Part shown: piece by piece, positions 61,827 to 64,000 of the stretch
Position numbering within the stretch: position 1 is the stretch's first letter
Layout: each line of letters begins with the position of its first letter
Assembly: GCF_027596085.1 (NCBI RefSeq)
Contig: NC_072460.1
Span: forward strand, 15,576,826-15,640,825
From: Anoplopoma fimbria
Taxonomy: Eukaryota > Chordata > Actinopteri > Perciformes > Anoplopomatidae
DNA length: 64,000 nt
Direction: 5' to 3'
Position numbers and translations under genes: made by a program
The notes under the pieces: generated by a model
Database searches by the model: none
What the model was told of the DNA's origin: nothing
The model's input: only the letters and a program-made list of their open reading frames with translations

Positions 61827-62674
61827 CTGCTCCTTAGCACAGGAACACCACAACTGCGTTCAATAATTCCATACTATTTGTTTTTACTTTTATTGCAAAC
61901 TGCAGCTGACGTACACATATTTACTGTTGCATGCAGTATGCATTCCATAGGGACACCTTACTTTCTCATATCATGGCACCTTGGACTCTGATTCCATGCT
62001 AATATATCTGCTATGCATAGGATTGTGGGTCAGAATAGTCAGAAAAGCTTGTTGGCTTGCATACTGTAAAAATGGAGCAGATGCAGTAGGACATCATGGT
62101 ATTTTTGGCATATTGTATTTGACTTGCTATGCATTAGGGACACAGTAAATCTTGTTTTCGCATACTAAATAGTATGTTAGTATAGGTATTGGAACGCAAC
62201 ACACACCATGTGTTTCAGCCTAATGGAGGAGGTGACCTGGCGTCTTGCTGAACACGCTCCTCACCTTGTTCTCACACTTTGCCTCTGCTCCGTCTGTTTC
62301 TTCATGCCTATCTCTTTTCCTCGTCCTTCCCCCATAGTGGCGATCACTGTGTTTGCTGGGGTAATACGAACTAAAATGAACTTGAATCGAATATTGATCA
62401 AATTTTAGATAACTGTGTGTTGATTCAGTTCTTGTTGAACCATTTTAGATCCATGCAGACACACACATGAACAGAAGTATCTGCTCAGCAGCATAACCAA
62501 TCTCCACCTCCCTACATCGACATCTAGAGTGCCTCCACTCGCAGCCTCCATGTGCTTCTACTGTCCGCTTCTAAAAGCACTTGAGGGTAAAGTGCTTTGC
62601 TCAGTTGCGCCCCAAACAACTTGAGGATCTAAACTACTGAGCAGGTCCCGTCTGTATTAGCTTGTCGCTGTGAT

Positions 62675-63858
62675 TCAGCAGCAGCCTGCTGCTCTGTTGC
62701 ACTCTGAGTCCAGTTGAGGGTTAACGCATTCTTCAGGTCTGGGTTGGAGCGGGTCCAGACTGGACTGAACCGACAATATCTCCTGCACCAATCTCCTGAA
62801 ACACAACATAAAGTGACTTCTATGAATTCAATGAATCATTGAATTACATTTCACATTGAGGAATCTGTTTATCCAGCCACTTAAATTACATGTGTTTATC
62901 TCAGTGACATTTGGGTGAGATACACTGAAAAACATGTCAATTACAATACTTACGAGACATATCAGATCCTTAGAATCCTCTTGTTTCCATGCTGCCATCC
63001 ACTCACTGAAAATCCCTCTAGATTAAACGAAAGTGTCCCCATAAAGCCAAATCCTAATTTCCTGACTTTCTTTCAGGCTTTCAACAGTTAATTCGTTGCT
63101 TTGAAGAAACTGTTGTGAAGCCACTTCCTCGAAAAAGAGGAAATATATTCCATGAGTGTGACATTTACAGAGGCCCTGGCTAAACACCACAGCAAACCAG
63201 CCTGATCTCCTAAAAAGCATGTTTCCATACAGAAACTGCACTGTCCATTACTTTTTGAGGGAAACATATTGCTCCTGGGTTATGTCTGCTTTTGACACAC
63301 ATCACGAATATGTTTGTAATCATAGTCCACTGAAGTCCATGAAGGGAGTGGATCAGGGTAGATGGGTTGGTCAAAGCAGGAATTTTACCCAGGAGACGGC
63401 TGTTGTTGTCCCGTGTGAAACCAACGTCCGCTCAATTTAGATTCAGGTCCATTACTTAGACAAGGGGTCTTTTTGTGAGGAATTTGCATGTTCTCCCAAT
63501 GTCAGCAAAGGCTCTCTTCTTCCTTGATTGATTGATTACTCTAAATTGTTAAAGATTAAATTCAACTGCAGCCTAAATCTAGCACTTCTAAAATATAGGA
63601 CTTCAAACTCATTAAGCATTTGAAGAAGACATATCATGCCACTTTTCAGGCTTTAATAAGTATCTTAAATGTACTCTTTAATCACACTGCATCATCTGAG
63701 CTCTGTACTCAGTGTTTTCATCTCTTCTGGAGTTACCTCATAGCCTCCCCGATGTTCTTGTTCTCTTTAACCGAAACCTCCATCCAAGTAACAAACCCGT
63801 TGGCCTTACTGAACTCGTCGATGCTGTCTGCGGACACAACCCGCTGAGCTAGGTCACA
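62675..63858 (-). CDS. rab29: Rab29 small GTPase, last two exons (partial, runs off right edge)
   Basis: C-terminal part of a Rab GTPase acting at the Golgi/endolysosome; Rab29 (Rab7L1) is known as a recruiter of LRRK2. Exons on the minus strand: 63737-63858 and 62675-62795, phases matching. The first starts with CDL, the end of the guanine-specificity NKCDL motif, whose NK must lie in an exon beyond the window. It continues DSIDEFSKANGF and SVKENKNIGEAMR, which match the Rab29 pattern better than Rab32 or Rab38 (they have SAK-N-NI-EA). The last exon encodes a variable tail and ends GCC then stop, the paired cysteines that receive geranylgeranyl groups. The 5' exons and the P-loop are outside the window. 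Confidence 0.88.
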
Positions 63859-64000
63859 CTGCGGAGAGAAAGAGAGGCAGGACGACATTTTGTTGTTATA
63901 GGGTGAGTGGTTTAGAATCTTGCATGACTCGCTGAGGTTGGAGTTACGTGTAGGGTTAGCTCTGGTTTATTAAGAAACATATATGTTCCATTCAGGGTTA

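Overview
The window looks like nuclear DNA of a ray-finned fish, probably a percomorph teleost. It has split genes with GT-AG introns, many long CA/TG microsatellites, teleost-type LINE 3' tails, Tc1 and PIF/Harbinger DNA transposons, and vertebrate protein families. I recognise five protein genes, all on the minus strand. From left to right they are an alpha-tubulin (10903-14056), ribosomal protein S21 (15843-19186), a short IL-17 family cytokine (21349-23358), the circadian cryptochrome cry1 (36358-54908, with a likely 5' UTR exon near 56.9-57.06 kb) and the last two exons of rab29 (62675-63858, running off the right edge). I rebuilt the exon structures by hand from splice signals and conserved protein sequence.

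Layout. 1-6.4 kb has no gene: it holds microsatellites, a pyrimidine/purine mirror tract, and LINE remnants at 5.0-5.4 and 6.07-6.36 kb. 6454-9435 is a PIF/Harbinger element with terminal inverted repeats, a TCA target duplication, a transposase carrying one stop, and a convergent Myb-like gene. 10.9-14.3 kb is the alpha-tubulin gene with a TATA/CCAAT promoter. 15.8-19.2 kb is rps21. 19.3-20.5 kb holds LINE and Tc1 fossils. 21.3-23.5 kb is the IL-17-like gene. 24.0-24.7 kb has LINE tails and an 81-bp minisatellite with an open frame. 25-36 kb is an apparent gene desert with a MITE and a LINE tail. 36.4-57.1 kb is cry1, whose introns contain a nearly intact Tc1 transposon, an L2/Maui-type LINE end and three very long TG/CA arrays. 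57.3 kb carries a near-perfect 37-bp-arm hairpin upstream of cry1. 57.7-62.6 kb is mostly non-coding, and rab29 closes the window.

The five genes form no operon or shared pathway. They cover cytoskeleton, ribosome, immune signalling, circadian clock and membrane traffic, and simply lie in the same direction. The points most worth checking are: the alpha-tubulin lacks the acetylated lysine 40 and ends in phenylalanine; the IL-17-like protein is very short and has an altered cysteine spacing; and a cry1 tail exon next to a truncated Tc1 element stays in frame only if an internal splice donor is used.
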